Positions 1-7,639 are shown, counted from the stretch's first letter. The stretch: DNA of 64,000 bases from JBBQED01 sp038320345 (GCA_038320345.1 JBBQED010000004.1:186001-250000); one strand, 5' to 3'. A program made the numbers and translations. Notes: generated by a model not told the origin, from the sequence alone.

Positions 1-1626
1 TATCAGATCCCGCATATTATCTACAAGATCCTTTGAAGTTTCACTGATTGATAAGACCTTCTCTGTATTAGATGGGGAAAGCGCATTACTACTCACTAAT
101 AAGCTGCTTAAAAAACTAATTTTAGAAAGACCGGATCCTACATCATCATGCAGATCACGAGCAAACCGTATTCTTTCCTTCTCTTCCGTTCTCTTAACAA
201 CAGCTGCTTTTTCAAGAACGAGCGCCAACTTTTGACGTTGAGTAGCCAAATATATTACGAAACCTAAAAGTAAAACGATTATTACTCCAGAAATAATAAT
301 GGTGTTACGACGATTAATTTGATTTTGTTGGTCGCTAATCTCTAATGATTTGATCCTATCATTTTGCTGCAAGGAATTTAGAACCACCTGTTGTTTCTCT
401 GATTCATATTTATCCTGTAATTCCGCAAGCTGTCGGGTATAGGCAAGTGGTTGTAGGGTATCTTTTAAATGGTAAGCTTCCAGCAAATTTATATAGGCAG
501 AATCAGTATTTCGTATACTATAAAAAACCTCAGACAATGATTTTCGGCAATCCATAATTGTAGTTTTATGATTGATACTGTTAGCGAGGTCTAAAGCTTT
601 ATTTAAAAAAATAATAGCTTTTCCATACTGCTCCAATTCCCCATAAATGTCACCCAATTGTTGAAAGGTAGTGGACTCAATTAATTTATAATCTCCACCT
701 TGAATTGTAGTCAGCGTGAGATTCGCAAAATAAATTGATTGTTGTAGTTCATTTTTTTCAAGAAAAACTCTACTCAAATTCGCATAACAAATAGCAATTC
801 CATTACTATCACCAAGCAGCCGATAATTCTTTAATGCCCTATTATAATACAATAATGCACTATCATCTATGGCATTCATATACCAGGCATTTCCGATATG
901 AACTTCGGATATAGCAATGCCTGCAAGATGATGGATAGATTTAAAAATAACCAAACTTGCCTGATGAACTTCTAAAGCTTTATCATACAATCGCTGCGAT
1001 TTCAAAATCTCGCCTTTAAGATCAAGTGACAAAGCCCTGCCTTCCATATTTGCAGAATTTTCAAAAATCCGTGAGGATTCTTCACTAACTGTTATTGCAT
1101 TTTTCGATTCGCCTGAACGAAGGTAGACTCTTGCTAATTGGTTTAATTCGAAACCAGCTCGAAGTTGATTTCCTATGTTTTGGAAAATGTGAATTGCTTT
1201 TTCGAAATTCACTTTGGAAGAATCAAAGCTACTTAGGAGATAATACGTCATGCCTTTTGCGGCAAAGATTTCAGCCCAGCTTGCTGAGTCCATCCGAGCT
1301 TTAAAGTCAGTTTCTAAATTTGTAAGATTTGACAAAGCAGAATTACTTTGGTTAGTTCGTGCTTTCACAATACTTTCCAAACAAACGGCTCTGATAATTC
1401 GATTAGTGTCGCTGGCATTAATTGCAATTCGCTTAGCATTTCTTGCAGAAAGTAAAGCCTCCGCTAAATTTTTATTAAGACTATTTTCCGCTGACCTAAG
1501 TAAAGAATCAATCCTAGAATTCAACAAAACAGTACTGTTATTTGCTTGAGAATTGCCTGGGTGTGAATTCAGAAACATTAGAACTAAAAACAAAATAAGA
1601 TACTTCACCCCTTTTCTATAACTCAT
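1..1626 (-). CDS. TPR-containing sensor histidine kinase (C-terminus beyond window edge)
   Basis: I translated this minus-strand frame from the ATG at 1624-1626; it stays open to base 1 (542 codons), so the 3' end lies outside the window. A signal peptide (about residues 1-25) is followed by tetratricopeptide-like helices to about residue 370, a coiled coil, one membrane segment near 440-460, and then the HisKA_3 phosphoacceptor motif RDLHDDVGSG with His493. This is the known layout of Bacteroidota HPK7/NarX-type kinases with periplasmic TPRs. The ATP-binding domain and any partner response regulator are not visible. What it senses is unknown. The kinase assignment is strong because of the RDLHDDVG motif. 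Confidence 0.9.
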   Translation of the reverse strand, partial: MSYRKGVKYLILFLVLMFLNSHPGNSQANNSTVLLNSRIDSLLRSAENSLNKNLAEALLSARNAKRIAINASDTNRIIRAVCLESIVKARTNQSNSALSNLTNLETDFKARMDSASWAEIFAAKGMTYYLLSSFDSSKVNFEKAIHIFQNIGNQLRAGFELNQLARVYLRSGESKNAITVSEESSRIFENSANMEGRALSLDLKGEILKSQRLYDKALEVHQASLVIFKSIHHLAGIAISEVHIGNAWYMNAIDDSALLYYNRALKNYRLLGDSNGIAICYANLSRVFLEKNELQQSIYFANLTLTTIQGGDYKLIESTTFQQLGDIYGELEQYGKAIIFLNKALDLANSINHKTTIMDCRKSLSEVFYSIRNTDSAYINLLEAYHLKDTLQPLAYTRQLAELQDKYESEKQQVVLNSLQQNDRIKSLEISDQQNQINRRNTIIISGVIIVLLLGFVIYLATQRQKLALVLEKAAVVKRTEEKERIRFARDLHDDVGSGLSKISFLSSLLVSSNALSPSNTEKVLSISETSKDLVDNMRDLI

Positions 1627-2070
1627 AGTACTTGCAATTTCGGATAAGATACAAAAGATAGCAGCAATTATTTTTAAGCGCTCAATAACACTGTTGCTTA
1701 ATGCTTTATGAGATATAAGTCGAAATAAATCAGAACTTCTTAAATAGAAATCACTTTTAAAGACGCTACGATCCTGCCAAATTGTACAGTTTAACCTTCG
1801 CTTATTATGCAAAAGAATCTAGGAAAAAGGGGTCATCCAAGATTTCTCGCTAGAATCAAATTCACACTAAAGTAGTAGTGAGCCATTCCGCATAACTCAT
1901 CAAAGTAAGTAAGCCATAAAAAATCTAACCCTTTTTTATAGAAAGACTCACCTTCTGAACTAACTGTTTTATTCACCTGCAAGTCTTCTTGATACTATGT
2001 GCTGCTTAGATAATTCACTGAAATTAAAGATTCACATTTAAGTAGTATAAACCAGGTCTTGTTCTTTTAA
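1627..2070. other. Intergenic region between divergent genes
   Basis: About 440 bases with no convincing reading frame. It must hold the promoter of the leftward sensor kinase and that of the rightward secreted protein, but I see no exact TAnnTTTG element close to either start. No long repeat or RNA gene is evident. Confidence 0.5.
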
Positions 2071-2080
2071 AAGGAGGTGA
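2071..2080 (+). promoter_or_regulatory. Perfect Shine-Dalgarno-like sequence AAGGAGGTGA
   Basis: Ten bases equal to the full complement of the 16S rRNA 3' tail, 12 bases before an ATG at 2093. Bacteroidota genes, including nearly all in this window, lack such sites, so its presence is notable. It serves the small open frame 2093-2227 rather than the secreted protein that starts at 2172. Confidence 0.55.
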
Positions 2081-2092
2081 TACTTTTAAGAA

Positions 2093-2227
2093 ATGAAAAG
2101 TGGAACCGTTTATCACAATAAAAACGGGGCAATACCGGGAAGCCGAAGTTCCGGGAAAAAAAGAAATCCATATGAAAAGAATTCTCCAATTCAGTATTTG
2201 CATCGTGTTATTAACTTCAATAGTTAA
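2093..2227 (+). CDS. Possible 44-residue leader peptide overlapping the next gene
   Basis: An ATG at 2093 sits behind a perfect Shine-Dalgarno sequence and opens a 44-codon frame (MKSGTVYHNKNG...), basic in composition, that ends at a TAA about 55 bases inside the next gene in a different frame. No family is recognised. It could be a translated leader that couples or attenuates translation of the secreted protein, or simply a chance frame. The only positive evidence is the ribosome-binding site and the overlap. Confidence 0.25.
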   Translation: MKSGTVYHNKNGAIPGSRSSGKKRNPYEKNSPIQYLHRVINFNS

Positions 2228-3797
2228 TGCACAAGAGCTAAAAGAAGTAGTACAGCCCTTAACATCAAAAGCAGCCAATGGTTATGTTTATGATATCAGA
2301 AAAGATGAAGCGGGAGTATCATTTGTAACGTATAAAATAAAAGGCGCCAAAAAATCTGAAGAAGTATTTTATGAAGAATATAGTTTTGACAGTAATTTAA
2401 AATTTTTAGGCAGCAAGGATGTACAGGAAAAGAAAGAGCAAAAGGAAGATATTCAAAGGACATACTATTCTGCTTATGTTGGAGGAACGACCTCTTTCGA
2501 TGTTCTCAGTATGAAATTAAAGCTTAACAAGGTAGTTCAGCTTCTAACTTGGAATCATGAAAAACAAAAATATATTGCAAAAAAAACTATCTCCCGAGAG
2601 AATGTGAAACCCAGAAATGATGCTGGAAGAGTATATAACGGTTATGCCTCATATAGTTCGGATATAGAAACTGAAAGTGATGTATTTACGATTGCTAAAG
2701 TAGAATCAAAGGATAAAAATCAAGCGGACAAATTCTTAATTCTAATGTTCAATGATCAGCTAGAGATCAAAGAAAAGCCCATTGAAATGTCTGGGAACTA
2801 CTCATTAGTATATTGTGATCACATGAAAAGTAACCATGTAATTGCAATCTTTGCTCCTGAAAAAGGGAATGGAGATCCATCCAACTACCTCTTCTTTGAA
2901 TTCGATATCCAAGGAAATATTCTCAACAAAATTCCATTTAAGAGTCCGGCATCCGCTCTCCTATTGACTGCTGCATATGAAAATAATGGAAGTATTTATT
3001 TATTCGGAACTTCTGCCAAGTCCACTGAATCATTTGAAAAAGTATTCCACGAATATGCGCCAATATTTAATCCTGGCTACACAGAAGGTGGTGATAATCT
3101 AGTAGATTTTAAATGGAGAAAATCGCTAGAAGAAAGAATGGAAAATTTCCACCTCTTAAAATTCACTGGTAATCAAATGGTATTTTCTTCAACTACTCCT
3201 GTTGATGAATTCAAAAGTAAATTCAAAACTGCTCCTGGTGATAAAGGTGCAAGCCCTTATAAAGGAAAACGATTTATGATCGAAAACTTTTTCGTAACCC
3301 CTTCAGAAGATTATCTGCTAGCAGGACAATTAACGAGTACTGTTAATTTGGGAACAGGAAATAAAGTTGATTCCTATGAAGATATAGTATGTTTCCAATT
3401 TGATGGGAAAGGAGCGTTGAAAGCACAATACGGTCTTGGAAAGATTAATAATGATAAAAAGAGTGAGATTTTTCAGATGTTTCAAAATTTATATTTGTCA
3501 CCTGATGGCAAAAGTATTTATTGGGAAATCCTAGAAGTAAAAGGGACGAAGGGTTATGAAGATTTTCTATCAGCATACTATGGGGTACCATCATTCTATC
3601 CTTTATACTATCCAAGAGTAGGCAAGATTGACCTAGGATCCACTTCATTAACTGCGTTTAAATCGATGGGAGAAGGAAAATACTATTTGAAAAGAGCTTT
3701 CACCAGTACCTTTGATCCTAAAGAAGGTACTGTAACTTATTTTGGTCATGATGAGGACTACAAAAAACTATGGATCGGAAAATTAATGATCCAATAA
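2172..3797 (+). CDS. Secreted protein of unknown function, 541 aa
   Basis: I chose the ATG at 2172 because it begins a clean signal peptide (MKRILQFSICIVLLTSIVNA, cleavage before Q-E); the frame is open 24 codons further upstream, but that extension has no export signal. The mature protein is lysine and tyrosine rich and probably all-beta, with alternating hydrophobic strands such as FLILMF, YLLAGQL and VCFQFDG that resemble propeller-like extracellular proteins. I see no catalytic motif, no T9SS sorting domain and no lipobox. It is followed by a strong terminator and so is probably a single-gene unit. Function unknown. Confidence 0.8.
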   Translation: MKRILQFSICIVLLTSIVNAQELKEVVQPLTSKAANGYVYDIRKDEAGVSFVTYKIKGAKKSEEVFYEEYSFDSNLKFLGSKDVQEKKEQKEDIQRTYYSAYVGGTTSFDVLSMKLKLNKVVQLLTWNHEKQKYIAKKTISRENVKPRNDAGRVYNGYASYSSDIETESDVFTIAKVESKDKNQADKFLILMFNDQLEIKEKPIEMSGNYSLVYCDHMKSNHVIAIFAPEKGNGDPSNYLFFEFDIQGNILNKIPFKSPASALLLTAAYENNGSIYLFGTSAKSTESFEKVFHEYAPIFNPGYTEGGDNLVDFKWRKSLEERMENFHLLKFTGNQMVFSSTTPVDEFKSKFKTAPGDKGASPYKGKRFMIENFFVTPSEDYLLAGQLTSTVNLGTGNKVDSYEDIVCFQFDGKGALKAQYGLGKINNDKKSEIFQMFQNLYLSPDGKSIYWEILEVKGTKGYEDFLSAYYGVPSFYPLYYPRVGKIDLGSTSLTAFKSMGEGKYYLKRAFTSTFDPKEGTVTYFGHDEDYKKLWIGKLMIQ

Positions 3798-3822
3798 AGA
3801 ACGTTATCCGAAGACTTTAAAA

Positions 3823-3854
3823 AAGGCCTCATGAAAATTAATTCATGAGGCCTT
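3823..3854. terminator. Bidirectional terminator
   Basis: A perfect 13-bp stem (AAGGCCTCATGAA with its complement) has a 6-base loop, followed by a T-run on the plus strand (3859-3866) and preceded by A-rich sequence that gives T's on the minus strand. It sits between convergent genes ending at 3797 and 3883. Confidence 0.9.
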
Positions 3855-3882
3855 AATATTTTTTTTAAAATGATTGAAATTA

Positions 3883-4311
3883 CTAAGCTGGAATACTGAA
3901 ATGCTCTCTAACTTTAGCTACCATTTGATTTTCCGTGAGCTTGTCGGTACTTTCAACTTTAATATGCTTAAGTTTAAAATGCTGATCTTCTGTCAAGATA
4001 TTATTTAGTTCATCCTTTGCTTTCGTAGGGCCGAATAAAAAGATCGTATCATATTCACGAAGACGATCCGCTAAAATTTTATAATAATGATGCATGATAT
4101 CTTGCTCACGATTGTGCTTTTGATGCTCGTTATTTGTAGAGCGGTTATTCCCCAGACTCATACCATCACCAGATTCACCGGGAGTACGTAATTGTGATTC
4201 CTGTGAAGAGTGCACTGTTGTAATTGTAGCAGGCTCTGTAGTGATATCAATAAAATGGGCATCTGCATGATCAAGACATAATCCGATTTTACCTTCAAAA
4301 TGATTTTTCAT
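3883..4311 (-). CDS. BaeRF / eRF1-domain-like small protein
   Basis: 142 residues. The N-terminus (GLCLDHADAHFIDI), the central LADRLREYDTIFLFGPTKAK and the C-terminal KVESTDKLTENQMVAKVREHF match the pattern I know from short bacterial proteins annotated as translational machinery or host-attachment proteins. Those belong to the bacterial archaeo-eukaryotic release-factor (BaeRF) group and share the fold of eRF1 domain 3. The segment near residues 40-75 is polar and His/Asn-rich, as in those relatives. No catalytic residue can be assigned. It stands alone, ends at a shared terminator, and could act on ribosomes. The family call is by motif memory only. Confidence 0.6.
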   Translation of the reverse strand: MKNHFEGKIGLCLDHADAHFIDITTEPATITTVHSSQESQLRTPGESGDGMSLGNNRSTNNEHQKHNREQDIMHHYYKILADRLREYDTIFLFGPTKAKDELNNILTEDQHFKLKHIKVESTDKLTENQMVAKVREHFSIPA

Positions 4312-4562
4312 AGTTTTTAGATTTAAAAATTTAACGTAGATATATTTAAAAAGAATTTAAGCGAAAAGACAAATGAATTTTAGCTTTCTTTAAGAGTAAA
4401 GTTAACTTAAATAATGCATAAAACGTCCTTTTTTATTAGAATCTGATTAAGATAGTCATGAAAATCATTTAAGTGTAGCAGTGATCGTCTTTCATAGCTT
4501 AAAATAGATTCAGAAAATCATCCATTATAGCCAATTTAAAATATTGCATAAAAGTTGAAACA
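4312..4562. other. Intergenic region between divergent genes
   Basis: About 250 bases of AT-rich DNA separating the leftward BaeRF-like gene from the rightward lipoprotein. Apart from the promoter at its right edge I see no structure. Confidence 0.4.
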
Positions 4563-4570
4563 TACTTTTG
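4563..4570 (+). promoter_or_regulatory. -7 promoter element TACTTTTG
   Basis: Exact match to the Bacteroidota -7 consensus TAnnTTTG, about 90 bases before the lipoprotein ATG at 4661. It implies a leader of roughly 80 bases and argues against the longer frame that would start inside this element. Confidence 0.55.
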
Positions 4571-4660
4571 AACCCGTTCAGCGCTTTAAATGCCGTCTCG
4601 GGCAATTATTATTTTCCTAAAGATTATCTATGTAATACTTTTAATTCAACAAACTACATT

Positions 4661-5080
4661 ATGAAAACGTCAATCATTAGTTTATTCGCTGTAATTCTGG
4701 TTGCCATCACCGTTTTGCAAAGTTGCAAAAAAGATGATAATAGTCAATCAACGGCATCCACAGCAACCATCCTAAACGAAGGAACTTGGAGGGTAAGTTA
4801 CTACCATGATAATAGTAGCGATCATACTAGTGAATTTACCGGTTACTCATTCACATTTTTCGCTGCAGGAACAATGAGTTCAATGTGCAACGGTATAATG
4901 AATACCGGTACATGGAGTTGCGATGACAGTAGCAAAGAATTTCATTGTAATATTGGAAGTACAAGTCCCTTGAGCGACCTTGACAAAGGATGGATGCTTA
5001 CTTCAAAAACCAATAACGAAATCATCCTCAAAGATGATAATTCGGGGAGTTTAGAAGAACTTCATCTTACAAAAAATTAA
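4661..5080 (+). CDS. Small lipocalin-like lipoprotein
   Basis: 139 residues from the ATG at 4661, chosen because it starts a lipoprotein signal ending in the lipobox LQSC (Cys22). The frame extends upstream, but that stretch has no export signal and contains the promoter. After a KKDD linker the mature part reads like a small lipocalin-like barrel (TWRVSYY, FTFFAAGTM, GTWSCDDSSKEFHCNIG, WMLTSKTNNEIILKDD), a type common in Bacteroidota lipoproteins. Mature cysteines may form a disulfide. Ligand unknown. Confidence 0.8.
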   Translation: MKTSIISLFAVILVAITVLQSCKKDDNSQSTASTATILNEGTWRVSYYHDNSSDHTSEFTGYSFTFFAAGTMSSMCNGIMNTGTWSCDDSSKEFHCNIGSTSPLSDLDKGWMLTSKTNNEIILKDDNSGSLEELHLTKN

Positions 5081-5163
5081 TTTTTGGGATTAGACCATTT
5101 CCATTACACAATTCCAATACTGCTGAATTCTGACAATCGCAATTTCTTTTCGAAAATATTTTT

Positions 5164-5621
5164 CGTTAGCTAGAAGGGAATGACTTTTCTGCTAAATTGT
5201 ATTCCTTCGGAAATGTTTTTCGACCCAGCTAGAAGGGAATTACTTTTCTGCTAAATTGTTTTCCTTCGAAAATGTTTTTCGTTAGCTAAAAGAGAATGAC
5301 TTTTCTGCTAAATTGTTTTCCTTCGGAAATGTTTTTCGTTATCTAAAAGAGAATTACTTTTCTGCTAAATTGTATTCCTTCGAAAATGTTTTTCGTTAGC
5401 TAAACGAGAATGACTTTTCTGCTAAATTGTATTCCTTCGAAAATGTTTTTCGTTAGCTAAAAGAGAATTACTTTTCTGCTAAATTGTTTTCCTTCGGAAA
5501 TGTTTTTCGTTAACTAGAAGAGAATGACTTTGCTTCTGAATTGTATTCCTTCGGAAATGTTTTTCGTTAGCTAGAAGAGAATGACTTTTCTGCTAAATTG
5601 TATTCCTTCGGAAATGTTTTT
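5164..5621. repeat. Tandem array of eight 57-59 bp units
   Basis: Unit starts are at 5164, 5221, 5280, 5337, 5394, 5451, 5508 and 5565; seven units are 57 bp and the second is 59. Each reads CGnnAGCTAGAAG, then AATGAC or AATTAC, then TTTTCTGCTAAATTG, then TTCCTTCG and AATGTTTTT. The AATGAC and AATTAC forms alternate through the first seven copies, suggesting growth as 114-bp dimers. A degenerate partial copy precedes 5164. The units abut with no unique spacers and contain stops in every frame I read, so the array is neither CRISPR nor coding. It lies beyond the tail of tRNA-Arg, on the strand opposite to it. Confidence 0.9.
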
Positions 5622-5670
5622 CGACCCGGCTAGAAGGGAGTCACTTCGTGCCTCCCTTCTAGCCGGGTCG
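5622..5670. repeat. Very long GC-rich hairpin at end of the array
   Basis: A 19-bp stem (CGACCCGGCTAGAAGGGAG with its complement at 5652-5670) continues after one mismatch into CAC-TTC-GTG. Its left arm is the same sequence as the start of the 57-bp units, most closely the second unit, which also carries GACCC. It could act as a transcription barrier for the leftward tRNA transcript, but no T-run follows. Confidence 0.9.
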
Positions 5671-5671
5671 G

Positions 5672-5787
5672 GAATACGAAAACCAACCCTACGGGTTTGT
5701 TTTATTTTTTAAAAATTTTCCTTAAAGCAAGCTTTGGAAAATTTTTTAAAAATAAAACCACAACTTTCGTTGTGGTTTTCGGTATTC
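5672..5787 (-). repeat. Cloverleaf-like nested palindrome behind tRNA-Arg
   Basis: The outer inverted repeat is GAATACGAAAACC (5672-5684) against 5774-5787 with one bulge. Inside it are three arms: a small hairpin at 5685-5697, a long AT-rich central stem (5700-5721 with 5736-5757) closed by AAAG-cttg-CTTT on the tRNA strand (5724-5735), and a hairpin at 5754-5779. The arm order and core match the elements behind tRNA-Ser and tRNA-Cys in this window. Confidence 0.8.
5754..5779 (-). terminator. Terminator of tRNA-Arg
   Basis: An 11-bp stem AAAACCACAAC / GTTGTGGTTTT with a 4-base loop begins 14 bases past the tRNA 3' end and, on the minus strand, ends in TTTTATTTTT. It is also one arm of the nested palindrome. 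Confidence 0.8.
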
Positions 5788-5792
5788 ACCAG

Positions 5793-5866
5793 TGCACCCG
5801 AAGGGAGTCGAACCCCTAACCAACAGTCCCGGAAACTGTCATTCTATCCAATTGAACTACGGGTGC
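5793..5866 (-). tRNA. tRNA-Arg (anticodon CCG)
   Basis: A 74-base cloverleaf on the minus strand: acceptor GCACCCG/CGGGTGC with discriminator A, D arm with AATTGGATA loop, anticodon stem ACAGT/ACTGT with loop TTCCGGG giving anticodon CCG, and T arm AGGGG-TTCGACT-CCCTT. CCA is not encoded. It reads the CGG codon. Confidence 0.95.
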
Positions 5867-5956
5867 AATATTTATATCAATCGACTTTCTCTTTTTACTG
5901 TATTGATTTTGAGTAATTTAAAAGAATTTTAAATGCTCTTTTTCTTAATAGTTCGA

Positions 5957-5964
5957 CAAAATTA
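5957..5964 (-). promoter_or_regulatory. -7 element TAATTTTG, probably for tRNA-Arg
   Basis: Exact TAnnTTTG on the minus strand about 90 bases upstream of the tRNA 5' end. It is back to back with the rightward element at 5983-5990, so the two promoters share one short control region. Confidence 0.5.
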
Positions 5965-5982
5965 ATGCTTTTAACGTTTGTC

Positions 5983-5990
5983 TACCTTTG
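5983..5990 (+). promoter_or_regulatory. -7 element TACCTTTG for the thioesterase gene
   Basis: Exact TAnnTTTG followed by CA, 23 bases before the ATG at 6014. This sets the start of the thioesterase at 6014 and rules out the longer frame that begins upstream of it. Confidence 0.7.
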
Positions 5991-6013
5991 CACTGTTAAA
6001 ACAATTGTTTGCT

Positions 6014-6535
6014 ATGAAACCTAAAAATCCTAAAGACAGTCTTGCAATTCATACTGAAATCGTACTTCCAAATGATACTAACGTACTGGGTAACCTGATG
6101 GGTGGTCGTTTGCTTCATTGGATGGATATCACTTCCGCCATCGCTGCTCATCGTCATTGCAGTCGTATCGTTGTTACTGCTTCTGTAAATAATGTTTCTT
6201 TTAATCAACCTATCAAATTAGGTGATGTGGTAACACTTCAAGCAAAAGTATCTCGCTCTTTCAATTCTTCTATGGAAGTTTTTATTGATGTATGGGTAGA
6301 AGATAATATGCGGAATATTAAAATCAAATGCAATGAAGCAATCTTCACTTTTGTTGCAGTTGATCAACTAGGTCAGCCGATTAATGTTCCTGAATTGATT
6401 CCAGAAACAGAAGAAGAAAAATCTAGATGGGAAGGTGCACTTCGTCGTCGTCAGTTATCATTAATATTAGCAGGTAAAATGAAGCCCGCAGATGCTACTG
6501 AATTGAAAGCACTCTTTATGGGAGCAGACGCTTAA
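6014..6535 (+). CDS. Acyl-CoA thioesterase, hotdog fold (YciA/BACH type)
   Basis: 173 residues from the ATG at 6014. It hydrolyses acyl-CoA to free acid and CoA in the cytoplasm. The hotdog signature is clear: an N-terminal strand, then NVLGNLMGGRLLHWMDI with the catalytic Asp of this family, the VTASVNNVSFNQPIKLGD strand, and a C-terminal helix tail (EEEKSRWEGALRRRQ) typical of bacterial members. Length is right for a single-hotdog enzyme that oligomerises. Its 3' end overlaps the convergent glycosyltransferase gene by 20 bases. Chain-length preference cannot be told. Confidence 0.9.
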   Translation: MKPKNPKDSLAIHTEIVLPNDTNVLGNLMGGRLLHWMDITSAIAAHRHCSRIVVTASVNNVSFNQPIKLGDVVTLQAKVSRSFNSSMEVFIDVWVEDNMRNIKIKCNEAIFTFVAVDQLGQPINVPELIPETEEEKSRWEGALRRRQLSLILAGKMKPADATELKALFMGADA

Positions 6536-7505
6536 CAGCAGCTACAATAATTTCTTCTTGCTGTAGATTCATACATTTAAAATGTTTCTGAGGACATTTA
6601 TCATATCCGATCTTTGAACAAGGTCGGCAAGAAAGTCCTTTGACTTCCATTATAACTGACTGCTCTTTTTGCTGTGGGAGATAGGGATACATGCCGAACT
6701 CTGGAACAGTGTTTCCCCAAAGCGAAACTATAGGCTTCTTTAAGGCTGCGGCAATATGCATTAATCCGGTATCATGAGAAATTACCAACTGTGATTGATC
6801 AAGAATTGATGCAGATTCACTAAGCTTAAATTCCCCGCAACTATTATAAACAAGATTTCCTGCAAGCCTGACAATCTCCTCACCTTTTTCCTTGTCTTCC
6901 ACTCCACCCACTAAAACGATAGGGAGGTTTAAGAGTGAAATTATTTTAGCCAACTTTCCGGAAGGCATTATTTTAGTTGCATGTTTAGCTCCAATCACCA
7001 TCGCAATAAATCCTTGCCGATGTGATTCAGGTAAGCGTTGCATATTCACTTTCTCATTCGCTGAAATAAAATAATCAAGACCCTTACTATCATTCTTGAC
7101 TCCCAAGTGCGCTAATGTTTCTAAGTAACGATCAACAATATGTTTTGCTGGAAGTCGATTAATATTGAGTTGAACCAATAACCATTTTTCAAGATTTAAC
7201 TTATTGAATGAATGAGCCTCAACTTTTAACTGTTGCTTTAAGCGAAGTGATCTTAAATTATGATGAAGGTCTATAATCTCCTCAAAATTCTCCTTTTGCA
7301 ATTGAGGAAGAATTTCATCGATTTCTTTTTCTATAGTCCAGAGTTTATCGATGTAAGGATTATGTTGCAGTACCGATTGAAAAGAGTTCCTGGTAATAAA
7401 ATGAACTTCGGCTCCTGCCACTTGCTGTTTCAAACAACGGATAAGCGTCGACGTTAGTACAATGTCGCCGATGGAACTGAAACGTATAATGAGAAATTTA
7501 GCCAC
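6516..7505 (-). CDS. Glycosyltransferase family 9 (ADP-heptose:LPS heptosyltransferase type)
   Basis: 329 residues. GT9 enzymes move heptose or a similar sugar from an ADP-sugar to the LPS core at the inner membrane. Visible hallmarks are the start FLIIRFSSIGDIVLTSTLIR, the GxKHATK segment near 190, and the donor-binding SHDTGLMHIAAALKKPIVSLWG near 245. The C-terminus carries four closely spaced cysteines (CRPCSKIGYDKCPQKHFKC), common in Bacteroidota GT9 proteins. It stands alone rather than in an LPS locus. The exact sugar and acceptor are not inferable. Confidence 0.88.
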   Translation of the reverse strand: MAKFLIIRFSSIGDIVLTSTLIRCLKQQVAGAEVHFITRNSFQSVLQHNPYIDKLWTIEKEIDEILPQLQKENFEEIIDLHHNLRSLRLKQQLKVEAHSFNKLNLEKWLLVQLNINRLPAKHIVDRYLETLAHLGVKNDSKGLDYFISANEKVNMQRLPESHRQGFIAMVIGAKHATKIMPSGKLAKIISLLNLPIVLVGGVEDKEKGEEIVRLAGNLVYNSCGEFKLSESASILDQSQLVISHDTGLMHIAAALKKPIVSLWGNTVPEFGMYPYLPQQKEQSVIMEVKGLSCRPCSKIGYDKCPQKHFKCMNLQQEEIIVAAVKRLLP

Positions 7506-7624
7506 TGGAATAATTAAGAGGCTAAAGATAATCAGTGCCGGAGAATAACAGGAGGATAGGTGCTCAGGAGTTTTGGTGTAAAGGAAATCAATCTAGCAGC
7601 TTCCGGTAAAGATCAGAGTTTCAT

Positions 7625-7632
7625 TACTTTTG
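7625..7632 (+). promoter_or_regulatory. -7 element TACTTTTG for the tatD-ansA pair
   Basis: Exact TAnnTTTG ending 7 bases before the TatD ATG at 7640. With the usual spacing, transcription would start at or next to the start codon, implying a leaderless or nearly leaderless mRNA. Confidence 0.65.
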
Positions 7633-7639
7633 TGGTATT

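Noticed and set aside
1095..1549. Plus-strand frames inside the first kinase gene
   Set aside because: They are antisense to a clear TPR-kinase coding frame with signal peptide and HisKA_3 motif.
5164..5640. CRISPR array
   Set aside because: The 57-bp units abut with no unique spacers, are themselves variable, and no cas genes are present.
5164..5640. Integron attC array or repeat-protein gene
   Set aside because: The GTTAGCT motif does not fit the attC core consensus, no integrase or cassette genes are present, and although 57 is divisible by three, stops occur in each unit in the frames I read.
5734..5916. Plus-strand open frame of 60 codons
   Set aside because: It runs across tRNA-Arg on the opposite strand and its terminator; it has no protein-like features.
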